A stretch of DNA of 64,000 bases. It comes from Shinisaurus crocodilurus. Taxonomy: Eukaryota > Chordata > Lepidosauria > Squamata > Shinisauridae. A program made the position numbers and the translations under genes. Below, one piece after another: positions 36,153 to 45,595 of the stretch; the stretch's first letter is position 1, and each line of letters starts with the position of its first letter. The notes beneath the pieces were generated by a model. The model saw only the letters and a program-made list of their open reading frames with translations. It did no database searches and was not told where the DNA came from. The stretch covers positions 182,363,085-182,427,084 of the forward strand of contig CM037880.1 in NCBI GenBank assembly GCA_021292165.1, given 5' to 3'.

Positions 36153-36402
36153 CTTAGAATCTCTACAGTGAGTATGGTTTTCATTGCAAACTTGCTGGAA
36201 TTCCTTGGTAGAAAGAAACGGGAGCTCATCTTTCAGCAATTAATATTCTCCATACCTTCAATTCTCATTCCACCACAAAGTAAAGCTAACTGGTTATAAA
36301 AAACAATATGTTTTTAATGTTGCTCCTACAATATGTTGCTCCTATTCATCCCATTATAAAGCTACGTACTCTGCTGCCCAGTAAATATTAATTACCAATA
36401 AA

Positions 36403-36769
36403 GGGCGGAATCCAACAGGATGCTTATGCCCCCACCAATTCTCTTGTGCCCCACAGATTCTGTTGCGCAAGCAGTGGGTCCTGCCAGTTCTGTTGTGCAA
36501 ACAAAACCCACTGCTTGTGCAACACACATCTCCAGAGGAAGCCCTGAAATGAGCGGAAACTCATTTCTCTATTGGGACAGCTTGGCAGAGCTTCTTTACA
36601 GGAGCTTCACCAACCTGCCCCATTCCAGAAACTAGCATTTTTGCTTGTTTCTAGTTGCCCCAAAAGCACTAAATCTCAGTTCCGGAAGTGGTGGGTGCTG
36701 CTTGTGGATGGAAATTGGTGAGGCACAAGAGAATTGGTGGAGGTGTCAGTGCCCAGTTGAATTCTGCCC
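36403..36769. mobile_element. MITE, family E (copy 1)
   Basis: Inverted ends GGGCGGAATCCAAC and GTTGAATTCTGCCC. Inside are TTCTGTTGCGCAAGCAGTGG / CACTGCTTGTGCAAC-type arms and a CCCTGAAATGAGCGGAAAC centre. 367 bp. Related copies at 38697 and 54028. No reading frame. Confidence 0.8.
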
Positions 36770-38135
36770 AAAGAGATATGTCACTGGAACAAGTCTTTCC
36801 CACTTATATGTAAGAGCTTGGGTTTGCAACTGCCATTGCATCGTAGCTCTTCTGAGAACACTGCCCATCCTATGGGATTATTTTTCTCATCTCAAAATAT
36901 GGGCTATGCTGCAACAGGTTGCGAGGGTCTGACCCGGAGGAGGGATGGAGATGATTTGGAGAGCCAGAGGGGAAGAGGCTGACGTGGTGGTAGTGGCCCT
37001 CGGATGATTGATGGCTTCCAGGACCTTCCTCCAAAGGACCACTTGAAGCCTGTCACAGTGGTTACTCCTCGACTGTTTTGCGAAAGCCTGGCAGTGGGAC
37101 ACGTATCCACTACGTGCCCCTCACCTAGGCAGAACTGGCACAATGAGTGGCCATCCGTTAGCGGCAATTTGCTTCTGCGGCGGATGCACTTTTGAAACGG
37201 GCCCTTCACAGCCATCCGCTTCACTCCAACACCTCACAAGATGGAGTCGTAAAAGAAGATAAAGCAAATAAAATGTTTAATGAGAAAGGATGAAATACTA
37301 AGAGGAAGAATTTTAAAAAATTGAAGTTGAACCTCAGCAACTTGTCAAGAAACGCAGAGAAGCTCCTCTGAGGCAACCACAAAGGCAGTTGAAGAGGAAC
37401 TGAGGGAATAGGCAGGAATAGGGACATGCACAGTAGGATGGTGGGGGAAGGGTTCCTGCCTAAAATCCTCAGCTTTAGAAGCTTCCCAAAACAGGCTCCA
37501 CGCATGTGCAGAGCCCATATGTGTGATGCACAGAGACCACGAAGAAGAAGTAAAATAGCCATTGAGTTGTTTTGCTGTAATTGTGAGAGGAGTGGGGAGG
37601 GGAGAGATACAACAGCCCCCTAATGATGGTCTTTTAACACCTGTTGGTTTAAAAGCACAGGACCTCTTGTAAGAAAAAAATGTTCAAACCCTTCTCAGGC
37701 CCACTCTAGTTGTAAATAAATTCAAGTCTAAAACAAAGATTTTAGATTGTAATGTAACTGGATGAAAATTGCAGTTTAACATTATTTACCACATGAGCGC
37801 CTCTAAAATATGTACATAAAACACTTGCAATCTGTATTTTGATGTAATATCTAAAAAGTAGCTGAGTGATACTATGCAAGAAACTCAGGTATCAAAGGTG
37901 AATGATCCAATATCATTCAAGACAATATCCAACATCTGGATATAGATATGCGTGGTGACTCATATGATGTGTAGCCAGACCTCAAACATCATTTGTGAAC
38001 TTCTGTGGTCTCACCCGTGTGAGGATACATTTTAAGGATATGACAACATAATTCAGAGCCATGCCTAACTACTCTGTGGCCATAATATCTGCCCCCCAAC
38101 ACTCTTTCCATCAACTTCCCTTCACTCCCACCCAC
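36770..38135. other. Intergenic, mostly unassigned
   Basis: 36925-37200 contains GC-rich sequence whose - strand gives a short frame with CQFCLGEGHVVDTCPTARL. It is a CX2C..H..C-like string that could be a zinc-knuckle remnant of a retroelement, but it is too short to call. The rest is unassigned. Confidence 0.35.
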
Positions 38136-38140
38136 CCCTG

Positions 38141-38215
38141 GATTCCTGCATTGAGCAGGGGGTTGGACTCGATGGCCTTGTGGGCACCTTCCAACTCTTT
38201 TCTATGATTCTATGA
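38141..38215 (+). mobile_element. CR1-type tail (5S-SINE or CR1 3' end)
   Basis: GATTCCTGCATTGAGCAGGG, GTTGGACTCGATGGCCTTG, then CTATGATTCTATGAC, the octamer-like repeat end typical of CR1. No 5S head. Confidence 0.75.
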
Positions 38216-38690
38216 CCCCCACTATAAACTCAAAATATCAACATGCTTCTGGCAGTCCCAATCCTTTCAGTCTTTCCCCCTACCATTTATATCTTCTTCA
38301 ATAACATTAGTTGAATTGCAGCTCTGATCAACCAGCAGTGAATTGTGCAGTATATTTAAGAAGCTTTTGCCTAATGCTGGGTCTGGTGGTTGAAAACACA
38401 GAAAATACAAGGGCTCAAGGGGGACACTGCTAGAGCAGAGGCTAGTCCTAGACTGGCAAGGAAGAGTGAGGAAAGATTTGTGGCATAAAAACTAATCAAT
38501 GCGCTAATCTGATAATTTGTAATTCATTGGTTCAATCAGCTTGGCACTGAACCTTCTCTCAGCCTCTCATCTTTTAAGTTGGTAGCAAACTATGCTTCTG
38601 TGTATGTTAGACAGAATGGGAAGAAGTATGGGAAACAACTAGCCGTGATGGCCATGGATCATCACTGCTTGTTTTTGTTGTTGGATACTA
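38216..38690. other. Intergenic, nothing recognised
   Basis: No assignment. Confidence 0.3.
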
Positions 38691-38696
38691 CTCACT

Positions 38697-39057
38697 GGGC
38701 AGTATCCAACGGGGTGCTTACTCCCCTGCCACCCCCTGTTGATTCCCTTCCGCAAGCTGTCGGTCTCGTCAATTCAATTCTATTGCGTAAGCAGGACCCA
38801 CCACTTACGCAATGGAGATGTAGCACTTCTTAGAGAAAGCCCTGAAATGAGCAGAAATGCTCATTTCTGGATTGGGACAGGTGGGCAGAGCTCCCTTATA
38901 TGGGCTCCGCTGACCTGCCCCATTCCAGAAATGAGCGTTTCAGGTTGCCCCCAGAAACACTAAATCGCTTTTGCGCAAGCAGTGGGAGCTGCTTGTGCAA
39001 CAGAATTAGCAGGGCGCAAAAGAATTGGGGGCATAAGCACCCCGCTGAATACTGCCC
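38697..39057. mobile_element. MITE, family E (copy 2)
   Basis: Inverted ends GGGCAGTATCCAACGGGGTG and CACCCCGCTGAATACTGCCC. Inner arms GCGTAAGCAGGACCC.. / GCGCAAGCAGTGGGAGC. 361 bp. Central CCCTGAAATGAGCAGAAATG is shared with copy 1. Confidence 0.85.
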
Positions 39058-39580
39058 CCGATTTGCAGTGCATATATACTGTGTGTGAAGAATACAGTTT
39101 CTGACCAGAATGATGGAGAGATGAAGACTTGGAGGGTGAATATTTGGGAGGAGGTATTGACTGCTGTGGGAGGATGTTAATGTTGGAAAGTTATTTGACA
39201 TGGAAATTCTGTGGATTCTCAGTGGCATCTGGATATGGGTTTAGGCATAAGGCATTTGTGTGATCATGTTACATATTTCAAGGTCATATGTTCAATGAAC
39301 GGAGTATCCTTGCTTTGCCATTTGAAGTCCTTAGGAAGGCTGCTTGAAGGTCTCTGTCAAGAATGGAAACTTGTAATGAAACTATCCCTGTCGAGCACCC
39401 AATCCTAGATGAAAAGGGGAAACTGAAATGCAAAACAACTGAATGCAGCTGAATTTATTGATTTATAAATTTTATTTCCCACTTTTTATTATAAGCAGGG
39501 TACAACCAATAAAACACAATGAAATCATACAACAAACAAACAGGGGAGAACAGTTATGTCTTTCACCTTCTAGGATATGG
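39058..39580. other. Intergenic, nothing recognised
   Basis: 39455-39580 (TTGATTTATAAATTTTATTTCCC..) may be an - strand LINE or SINE end. Otherwise unassigned. Confidence 0.3.
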
Positions 39581-39584
39581 TCTC

Positions 39585-39840
39585 TAGGGCCGGTCCTACC
39601 ATTAGGCGGAGTGACATGCCTGCCACAGGCAGCTACTTTTGGGTGTCAGGAAAGGATAGCAGATAGATAGTTATTTAACATAATGTTTGGTTTTTACTGC
39701 CAGGGAGGGGGAAAGGTGCCTACGGGATTTTCTGCCGCAAGCGCCAAAATAACTTGCCTTGGGTACTAGCACCTTGACTTGGGATGGGGATGCCATTTGC
39801 TGCTGCTCCTCAGGCAGCAAAATGTCTTGGGCCAGTCCTG
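39585..39840. mobile_element. hAT element (family of 23368)
   Basis: TAGGGCCGGTCCTACCATTAG..GCCTGCCACAGGCAGC at the left, CCTCAGGCAGCAAAATG..GGGCCAGTCCTG at the right. TSD not clear. Confidence 0.65.
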
Positions 39841-39846
39841 GATCTA

Positions 39847-39848
39847 GC

Positions 39849-39888
<40 letters not shown>
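39847..39888. repeat. (AGAT)n microsatellite
   Basis: Ten or more uninterrupted AGAT units. Confidence 0.95.
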
Positions 39889-40005
39889 TTGTTGAGATAA
39901 TACTCGTAAAGTTCTTTATATACCAGAGGTGAAGATAATGGACCAAAGATCAAAATAAGAAACTTGGCATAATTGGGCAGGGAGGAGGGATCTTTTCACC
40001 TAAGT

Positions 40006-40197
40006 CAGGGATGCACAATATTTTCAGCCCTGAGGGTCACATGTGATGCTGGGTCAGGGGGCATATGCTAGGGGACGGGTAGAGAGAAGGCTAGCAACCA
40101 GGGGGAATTCAGCTGTGGCAGAGGGATCAGGGTACCCAAGGGGTCTGCAATTAAGGCCTGGGGGGGGGGGACAGGCTCTACAGGTTGTGCATCCCTG
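40006..40197. mobile_element. hAT-type element
   Basis: Ends CAGGGATGCACAATATTTTC and CAGGTTGTGCATCCCTG. Flanks CACCTAAG(T) and GACCTCAG are similar, suggesting an aged 8-bp duplication. Contains a run of 12 G. Confidence 0.7.
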
Positions 40198-40199
40198 GA

Positions 40200-41832
40200 C
40201 CTCAGCCAATGTGAGCATGGGATGATGCCAGGACTGGGTCCTATCTGTTCCTTTAATGCTTATAGCAGTGGTAGCAGCAGCAATTGTTCAAATGTAGTGT
40301 CTGTAGGGCAGGATTTCTGCCTGCCCGCCAGCCCTTCATCCAAGTCACCATCTCTGTGATGAAACTGAGGAAATGGGTTCCCAGCTAGGACAGGCAGCTT
40401 TGGGGCAGGAGCAGAGTCTCTCACCGCCTGCCAAATGTGAGGTACGTACCTGAGCCACATTTTCTGTAGCTTTTAAGAGACATCAAGCCTCCTCCTCCTC
40501 ACAGGCTGAGGGTCAAAACAGACACAACTTTACATTCCTATCTAGCAGCAATGTCTTTTTGCATTTTTACTCTAGAGTAGGTGAAGGGCCCCCAATCCAG
40601 ATCAGGGCCCTAGCATGTGGGGTAGGGAGGCTTTTCAGATCTGGATCAGGAGAGACATAGCTGCTAGATATGGATTTAAACTCATGTCTGGTTTGGCCCT
40701 GAGTTGGGCTTGGAAATATATATATGAGAAACTTTCTCTTTTGCCCAAGGCTCTCCAGACTGAGTCCCTTCCCAAATGTTTTGCAGTTAGGCCTGACAAA
40801 AATCACAGATTCCAAGGCGGAGCTGTGTTAGTCTGTTGCAGCCAAAACAACAAAGAGACTTCTGGCACCAAGTTGCCGGTAGAATTGTGTTCATGTAGTA
40901 AAAGTGAAATATGCAGTGTTACAGAGACAGTGGAAATAGATCCGTAAATACCGGCTATATTTATTTAACGTATCTCGCAAATTAAATGTCTTGCTGATAT
41001 GTAGTCATGGTAAATGTTTGGCCAGTCCTCTTCATACACTTTTGTTTGCTACCAAAGATGTATCTACTAACTTGTGAATTCCCAGGTATGCATCAGGCAG
41101 TTCCCTGAAATGATAAAGAAGAGACGGGAAGCAGCTGCATTGTAAAGTAGGCCTATCCATTTCTTTGTGACCCTTTGGAAAACCAGATATCCGAAGTGTG
41201 TCTAAAAAAAGATTAACACATGCCATTAATAGATCGATAAAAGGAAATAGCCAAATGTCTTTAGCGCCTTTGAGGGATGCATACCATAATATAAAATTGT
41301 GGCCACATTGTACAGCTATCATGTTTATACTTGGATAGTGCCAACCCCATGGGGTAAATCTGTCTGAAAGCACCTGTAAAGCCATTTAATAACTTCCTCA
41401 AAACCTTTGATTTGAGGTGCAGCTTGAGGCAGGGAAATCCCATGAGCCAAACACATGTGGCACTTAAACTGAAGAGACTGTCTTGCCCAAATGCACTACA
41501 TTCAGAGCTAAAGTCAAAGTATGTGGTCGTGTCTGTATTAAAATCCTGTCTAAACACAGGAACATTACCACAAATTGGTATAATTCCAGACTTGGTGGCT
41601 AAGTTAACAATGGGACTGCTTTAATCACCACATCTTCCCCTGATGAGTCATAGTGCGTGTTTGTAGAAAATCTTTCTGTTATTGGTCAAGCACCAACACA
41701 GCTCAAGCAAAGGAGAGCAGTCTGCCTTATGTGTCACAAAAAGCTACAGTTGAAGGGGGAGAAATAGTTTCTAAATATGACTGCATTAATAGCTTTTCGA
41801 TACATGTAAATGAGATATAAATGATTGAGGTT
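40200..41832. other. Intergenic, mostly unassigned
   Basis: 40815-40880 (GCGGAGCTGTGTTAGTCTG..CAAAGAGACTTCTGGCACC) is part of the foldback family seen at 3455. The rest shows nothing recognisable. Confidence 0.4.
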
Positions 41833-41916
41833 CCAATCCAATACCCACTTACCTAGTAATCCTCATTGAAGTCGATGAGTCTTACTTCTGAGTAGACATG
41901 TGTATGATTATGCTGT
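41833..41916. repeat. Short foldback repeat, family B
   Basis: CCAATACCCACTTACCTAGT..CATTGAAGTCGATGAGTCTTAC..TCTGAGTAGACATGTGTATG. Confidence 0.65.
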
Positions 41917-42386
41917 AAATCTTTAGTCCTTGCTGCCCTGTTTGGAAAATGTAGTCCTTTGTTTATAGACATCTCAACTGTAAATCATTTTGAAAGTTAG
42001 AATGAACCCCAACTGTAAATGAACTTGCTAAAAATATTGAAGATTACAGGCTATACAGTAGCCACTTAGTCTGTTATGAATTTAAAGGGGGATTACTTGT
42101 TAAAGGAGTGCACCATTTGTGTACAACTACCTAATGACTGAAAATAGGCAGATGAACAGAATAAACTGTTGGAGATGCAATAATAAAAGATCCCAGTAAT
42201 TAGTTCATCTCTATAAATGTATAGTGGCACAAGTCTGTTGTATAAAACCAAAAAGAGCTCCACTACCCTACCCCACAAAAAGTGAATAATCTGAAAAAGA
42301 AAAAGAAAAAATTACACTGAATTCATAAACAATGTTAACGTGTAATCATCAGGGTTCTAAATAACAAAGCATATAAATACCAAAGT

Positions 42387-42562
42387 ATTTCATAGATTTC
42401 ATAGATCACAGAGTTGGAAGGAGCCCACAAGGCTATCAAGCCCAACCCCCTGCTCAATGCAGGAAACTAGAGGAGGGGTCTCCCATCCAAGTAATAACCA
42501 GGCCTGACCCTGCTTAGCTTTCCACACTCAGACAAGCTGAGCCAGCATGAGCCACAGGCCTG
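42387..42562 (-). mobile_element. 5S-rRNA-derived SINE, best copy
   Basis: Read on the - strand: GGCCTGTGGCTCATGCTGGC, then CTTGTCTGAGTGTGGAAAGC, then CTAAGCAGGGTCAGGCCTGG and TTATTACTTGGATGGGAGAC. These align to 5S rRNA from about position 30 to 95 and include box A, the intermediate element and box C. Then come CCTGCATTGAGCAGGGGGTT, GGGCTTGATAGCC and a CTATGAAATCTATGAAAT tail of CR1 type. Confidence 0.92.
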
Positions 42563-43220
42563 TATTACATCAAACAAAAGAATACTAAGAATATAAAATT
42601 AGAAAAAATAAAAAGTACATGACATTTGGGTGCTAAAAGTCCATATATACAAACAATATCTCCTAAATCTCAGTGGCCATTAGTTAATCTTAGATTATAC
42701 TTCTTCATGGGAAATGCATCAAAATGTAAAATGTTTTTCATATACATTGGGACCTTATTAGTGAATAGTAGTCGCAGCAAAGTTACAGAAATTGTCTGGG
42801 TTGGGTCCAGACTTAGTCATATTTAGAGTAGACCCATTGAAATGAATGGGACTTACAGGCTTTTGTAGGGTCAAGATGGATCCTTTATATTGGAGAGGCT
42901 ACTCATTCATTCTTCATTGAAAAGGAGTGCACAGTCATATGAACTGCTTGTTTATTTTGCTGGGATTATAGGTGTACGGAAACTGTCATTTGCTAAACCT
43001 GTAGCTGGCTTTCAAAAAAATCTGAGTATTTCAGTGACAAAAGAATCAGCATCCGCTAAACTTGCAACTTTTTAAAAATACAGAAGGTTTGATTTTGTAG
43101 TAGATGAATAAATAAATGGCATCAAATGAACTGCAAAACAGGTAGCATCAAAGTCTCTTTGAAATTAACAACATTTCTGTAACATGCAAAAAGAATATTT
43201 GATGTAGTTCTCAAAGGTTA
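42563..43220. other. Intergenic, mostly unassigned
   Basis: 42790-42860 carries a family B-like fragment (AGAGTAGACCCATTGAAATG). The rest is unassigned. Confidence 0.4.
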
Positions 43221-43224
43221 AAAG

Positions 43225-43445
43225 GGCAACAAAAGTTAGAGAGTTGGGCTGGGGCTCAGGAGATCCGGGTTCTAGTCCCCGCTCGGCCATGAAACTCACT
43301 GGGTGACTTTGGGCCAATCACTGACTCTCAGCCGAACCCACCTCACAGGGTTGTTGTGAGGATAAAATGGAGAGGAGGATTATGGCAGCCGCCTTGGGTT
43401 CCTTGCAAGAAAAAAGGTGGGGTAAAAATATAATAAATAAATAAA
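43225..43445 (+). mobile_element. tRNA-SINE (family 2), well preserved
   Basis: Head with B box GGGTTCTAGTCCCCGCTCGG. Body GAAACTCACTGGGTGACTTT..ACCTCACAGGGTTGTTGTGA. Tail GCCGCCTTGGGTTCCTTGC..AATATAATAAATAAATAAAT. Confidence 0.9.
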
Positions 43446-43465
43446 TGAGCAACAGAGTAACTTAC

Positions 43466-43552
43466 AGTGCAATCCTATGCATGTCTACTCAAAAGTAAGC
43501 CCCACTGAATCCAATGGGGCTTACTCCCAGGTAAGTGTATAGGATTACAATT
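43466..43552. repeat. Short foldback repeat, family B, best copy
   Basis: GTGCAATCCTATGCATGTCT..AAGTAAGCCCCACTGAATCC, then AATGGGGCTTACTCCCAGG and TAAGTGTATAGGATTACA. The two halves are inverted. The ends share AATCCTATGCA with family A. Confidence 0.85.
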
Positions 43553-44074
43553 CTTAATTCTCAGTGCAGAACCTTGTTTACTGAGGCTAGCCAAGCTGCC
43601 TTCCAAACCAGTTAGCTAGTACTGATGTAAAAATAATGATTTCTGCAAAACCTGTCACTGCCCTGCACTCTCAGGAGCCTGGATAACTGGATCCTTTGTT
43701 TTCTTAATCCAATTAAGAGCCTGTGTAGCAGCAACATTTGAAGAAGAACTAAAGCTCAGTGATCAGGAAAGTCAGTGGTCTGCAACTAAGAAGTCAAGGA
43801 GGAGCTTTGGGGGTCTAAAAATCCACAAGACTTTCTCAAAACAGTAACATACTCTGAATTCATATGCTTCATCAGTCACTAAAGTTTCTGCCTATTTCAG
43901 GCATTTTCTGAACCTTTCAGATTCCCTGTAATTGCTGATATTTTACTGTTGGAATAGATGGACACAGTATATGAAAAGAGTAATAAAATACATCTGCATT
44001 ACAAACCTAGATTGGTTTTATACCAGTTTAACAGTATAATGCCCCAAATTCTAGAAATTACAGTTTCATGGGTA

Positions 44075-44075
<1 letters not shown>
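43553..44075. other. Intergenic, nothing recognised
   Basis: No assignment. Confidence 0.3.
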
Positions 44076-44076
<1 letters not shown>

Positions 44077-44136
<60 letters not shown>

Positions 44137-44139
44137 ACC
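44077..44139. repeat. (TCTG)n-(TC)n-(AC)n compound microsatellite
   Basis: Three successive simple repeats. Confidence 0.95.
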
Positions 44140-44576
44140 AGTATGTTACCGAAGCTCTCTGAAAAGAGGCAATGACTGTTAAACCAGTTTAAGTATAGTA
44201 TAGATACATCCTCTATTTTTCTGAGTGATAGAATCATACATCAAAAGGCCAATCTCTATCACAAGACAGGTTCCTCCACCCACCGCCTCCCAAAAGACCA
44301 ACCTGCAGTTAAGACACCAATGGGACTGTTAATTGTGTACTTACAGATGGATAGATCTTTGCAAAAATCATGCTAAATTGGGTATTCATATAGAATCTGC
44401 GAAGTGATGGTGCTGCATACTCAAACTGATCTTCCTTTGATGTAAGCTACTGTGGTAATTACACACAACATTAAGAGGAATGAGTGGAGACCACAGACAT
44501 AGACTAGCAGGTGGGCTTAAAGGTGGGTCTTTTCATAAAGGATATCTGCCCCTGGATCCTGGGATTAAAGGTTTTA

Positions 44577-44664
44577 AGCTGCAATACTATACACACTTAC
44601 CTGGGAGTAAGCCTCGTTGAACTCAATTGACCTACATCTGATAGACATGTATAGGACCGCTGTG
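44577..44664. repeat. Short foldback repeat, family B
   Basis: GCTGCAATACTATACACACT..GGGAGTAAGCCTCGTTGAAC..GACATGTATAGGACCGC. Confidence 0.75.
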
Positions 44665-44670
44665 TTGGGA

Positions 44671-44698
44671 ATCTGTCTATCTGTCTGTCTGTCTGCCT
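44671..44698. repeat. (TCTG/TATC)n tract
   Basis: TCTGTCTATCTGTCTGTCTGTC-type short repeat run. Confidence 0.85.
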
Positions 44699-44701
44699 AT
44701 A

Positions 44702-44840
44702 CATAAGAATAGCCATGCTGGATCAGACCAAGAGTCCATCTAGTCCAGCATTCTGTTCACACAGTGGACAACCAGGTGCCCATGGGAAACTGTGATTATG
44801 AAGGACTGCCGACCGGTCCTTTCTTCAAGACAAGAGATCA
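44702..44840 (-). mobile_element. CR1-type 3' fragment
   Basis: GCCATGCTGGATCAGACC..AGTCCATCTAGTCCAGCATT..ACCAGGTGCCCATGGGAAAC, the complement of the CR1-type 3' block at 7197-7330. Confidence 0.75.
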
Positions 44841-44844
44841 AAGG

Positions 44845-45530
44845 TGCAAAACTGCCAGCCTTAGCTCTGCCATCTTGACTTGATTCTCTCAGGGTCTTGC
44901 CCTTGGTCTATATACTGGATTTAGCACTGAACCACAGAGGAACCACACACACCGTGTGGGGTAAAACCAGGAAAGTTTATCTAAGGTAAACAGATTGCAA
45001 TAAAAGGTGGGGAATGAGGGAAGGGGGGAAAGGTGGAGAGACACTTTGGTATACACAAGTAGAGCTACAAAACAACAAAACAAGTCCCTTACTATATAAA
45101 TACCCAGGCACTTACTTACTCCTTGCCTGGGGTTGGTCTTCTTTAGGGCTTGCCTCAGCAAAAAGCCCTACTCCGCGCTCCTTCATGTCCAGACAACAAC
45201 AAAGCCCAAAAGCCACGGCTGGCAGTATAGATTCCCACCCCCCACCCCTCCTTTCAGTAGCTTGGCTGTCTTTGGCCAATCAGGATGAACTTCATCTGGG
45301 CTTGACAGGGGAGGGGTGGCTCCTGATTATGACTAGAGTGCTTGGGCCGCATTTGCATGCGAATACTTGGGCACAGGGACATCAAAGGGAAACTATGGCA
45401 AGAGACTCTGACGCCTAGTACATTTGCATCATGAGGCCCCCCAGCCTCTAGCTGGGATTACACTTGTTTACGTGTGTGTGTGTGTGTGTGTGTGTGTGGT
45501 GCAGAAGACTCTGACGCTTTTCGTCACAGT
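44845..45530 (-). mobile_element. Possible LTR-like segment
   Basis: A single-copy-looking block with a CCAAT-like GGCCAATCAGG near 45277 and an ACTATATAAATA near 45093. It contains two GACTCTGACGC repeats (45403 and 45508) and a (GT)n run at 45474-45499. Termini and target duplication could not be fixed, so LTR is only one reading. Confidence 0.3.
45474..45499. repeat. (GT)n microsatellite
   Basis: Uninterrupted GT run. Confidence 0.95.
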
Positions 45531-45595
45531 TATGTTATGTTACTGGGGGTAAATTTAAAGTGTATATATGGTAAGTATAATAATCTGTACTTGTA

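Noticed and set aside
36904..37224. - strand frame with a zinc-knuckle-like CQFCLGEGHVVDTC
   Set aside because: The motif is short, the surrounding frame has no gag-like or other domain, and the spacing is not convincing. Kept only as a remark.
42470..42530. A genuine 5S rRNA gene
   Set aside because: Only part of the 5S sequence is present, it is fused to a CR1-like tail, and it recurs as a dispersed element.
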